Below, one piece after another: positions 18,309 to 18,728 of a stretch of DNA of 18,728 nt. Source of the stretch: Auxenochlorella pyrenoidosa (taxonomy: Eukaryota > Chlorophyta > Trebouxiophyceae > Chlorellales > Chlorellaceae); assembly GCA_001430745.1 (NCBI GenBank), contig KQ482027.1:350768-369495 (forward strand). The letters run 5' to 3'. The first letter of the stretch is position 1, and every line of letters begins with the position of its first letter. The translations under genes and the position numbers were made by a program. Under the pieces are notes generated by a model. It was given only the letters and a program-made list of their open reading frames with translations. It made no database searches and was not told the DNA's origin.

Positions 18309-18728
18309 TCATGCCCGCCGCTGGTGCGTGCGCCGCTGCAGGCGCGAGTGCGTGAGCCACAGCCCATACACCACCGCCGCGCCAACCGCCAGCATGAGCA
18401 GCCGGTCCCTCCCCCTGCTGGGGTGCGCCCCGCCGCTGTCCGCCGCCGCCGCGCCGCTGTGCCAGGGCAGCGCGCCCGCCGCGCCGCCCTCGCTGCCGCC
18501 GCTGCCCAGGCTCTTGAGGCTGTACGCCACCTCGCCGCCGCCGCTGCTGCCCTCCCGCGCCAGCACAAAGTGCCGCTGCGCCCCCGAGCCGTCGGTGGGC
18601 ACCGTGAGGTTCACAGTAAAGGGCTTGTAGCCCTCCTTTGTGACCGTCACGGTGTATCGCCCGGGGGCCAGCGGGCGGTAGTAGTCGCCCAGGCCCTCAC
18701 GCGTCAGCACCGACATGTTGTTGCCCAC
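18309..18728 (-). CDS. Metallocarboxypeptidase (M14, SOL1/carboxypeptidase D type), C-terminal part
   Basis: One open frame from the window edge to TGA at 18311-18309, about 139 codons, with no intron in this part. It begins inside a transthyretin-like beta domain: NMSVLTREGLGDYYRPLAPG then RYTVTVTKEGYKPFTVNLTV, the all-beta unit that follows the catalytic domain in N/E-type carboxypeptidases. Next comes a Gly/Ser-rich spacer, a hydrophobic segment (LLMLAVGAAVVYGLWL) and a short basic tail (RLQRRTHQRRA), which predicts a type I membrane protein with its enzyme side in the secretory lumen or outside. Plant SOL1 has this order and removes C-terminal Arg/Lys from peptides. The zinc-binding and catalytic residues lie outside the window, so activity cannot be judged. 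The ATG nearest the edge is internal, not the start. Confidence 0.75.
   Translation of the reverse strand: MGNNMSVLTREGLGDYYRPLAPGRYTVTVTKEGYKPFTVNLTVPTDGSGAQRHFVLAREGSSGGGEVAYSLKSLGSGGSEGGAAGALPWHSGAAAADSGGAHPSRGRDRLLMLAVGAAVVYGLWLTHSRLQRRTHQRRA

Noticed and set aside
1..18728. CRISPR array, insertion sequence, tRNA or rRNA gene, bacterial operon signals
   Set aside because: I saw no regularly spaced repeats, transposase-like frames, terminal inverted repeats, cloverleaf or rRNA-like sequence, and the genes are spliced.

Overview
This looks like nuclear DNA from a green alga. It is GC-rich, its genes are split into many short exons by introns of about 80-470 bases with GT/GC...CAG borders, and homopolymer C tracts and GT/GC dinucleotide runs lie inside introns. 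A Chlorella-like trebouxiophyte is my guess, based on composition, intron density and a copine-type gene beside a SOL1-like carboxypeptidase. No open reading frame covers a whole gene, so I built all gene models by hand from splice borders, reading phase and comparison between paralogues.

Layout: 265-351 (+) is the last exon of an unidentified gene. 1254-6861 (+) and 7288-13180 (+) are two head-to-tail paralogues, 592 and 560 aa in my models with 19 and 22 exons. Both read as pentameric ligand-gated ion channels (Cys-loop/Pro-loop superfamily): signal peptide, beta-rich extracellular domain, four membrane segments, and a basic loop between M3 and M4. 13773-14889 (-) is a tentative small gene with a duplicated 31-codon exon, weakly similar to SMP/LEA-type proteins. 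15419-17940 (+) is a copine-like protein with two C2 domains that stops where the von Willebrand A domain should begin. 18309-18728 (-) is the 3' end of a membrane-anchored M14 carboxypeptidase (SOL1/carboxypeptidase D type) that runs off the window.

The main interest is the channel pair. Families of this kind are best known from animals and prokaryotes and are not part of the usual land-plant channel set. Both copies lack the two cysteines that name the Cys-loop. Both instead carry a C-x3-C-x8-C-C cluster elsewhere in the extracellular domain, and both place a glutamate near the inner mouth of the pore (2'). The paralogues share 13 intron positions but differ at 13 others. One uses four GC-AG introns, the other uses 13-14 base microexons, and splice sites are duplicated in tandem in both. 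They may assemble together as subunits of one channel; that is inference. Nothing ties the flanking genes to the channels, although the copine (calcium/membrane binding) is a suggestive neighbour.
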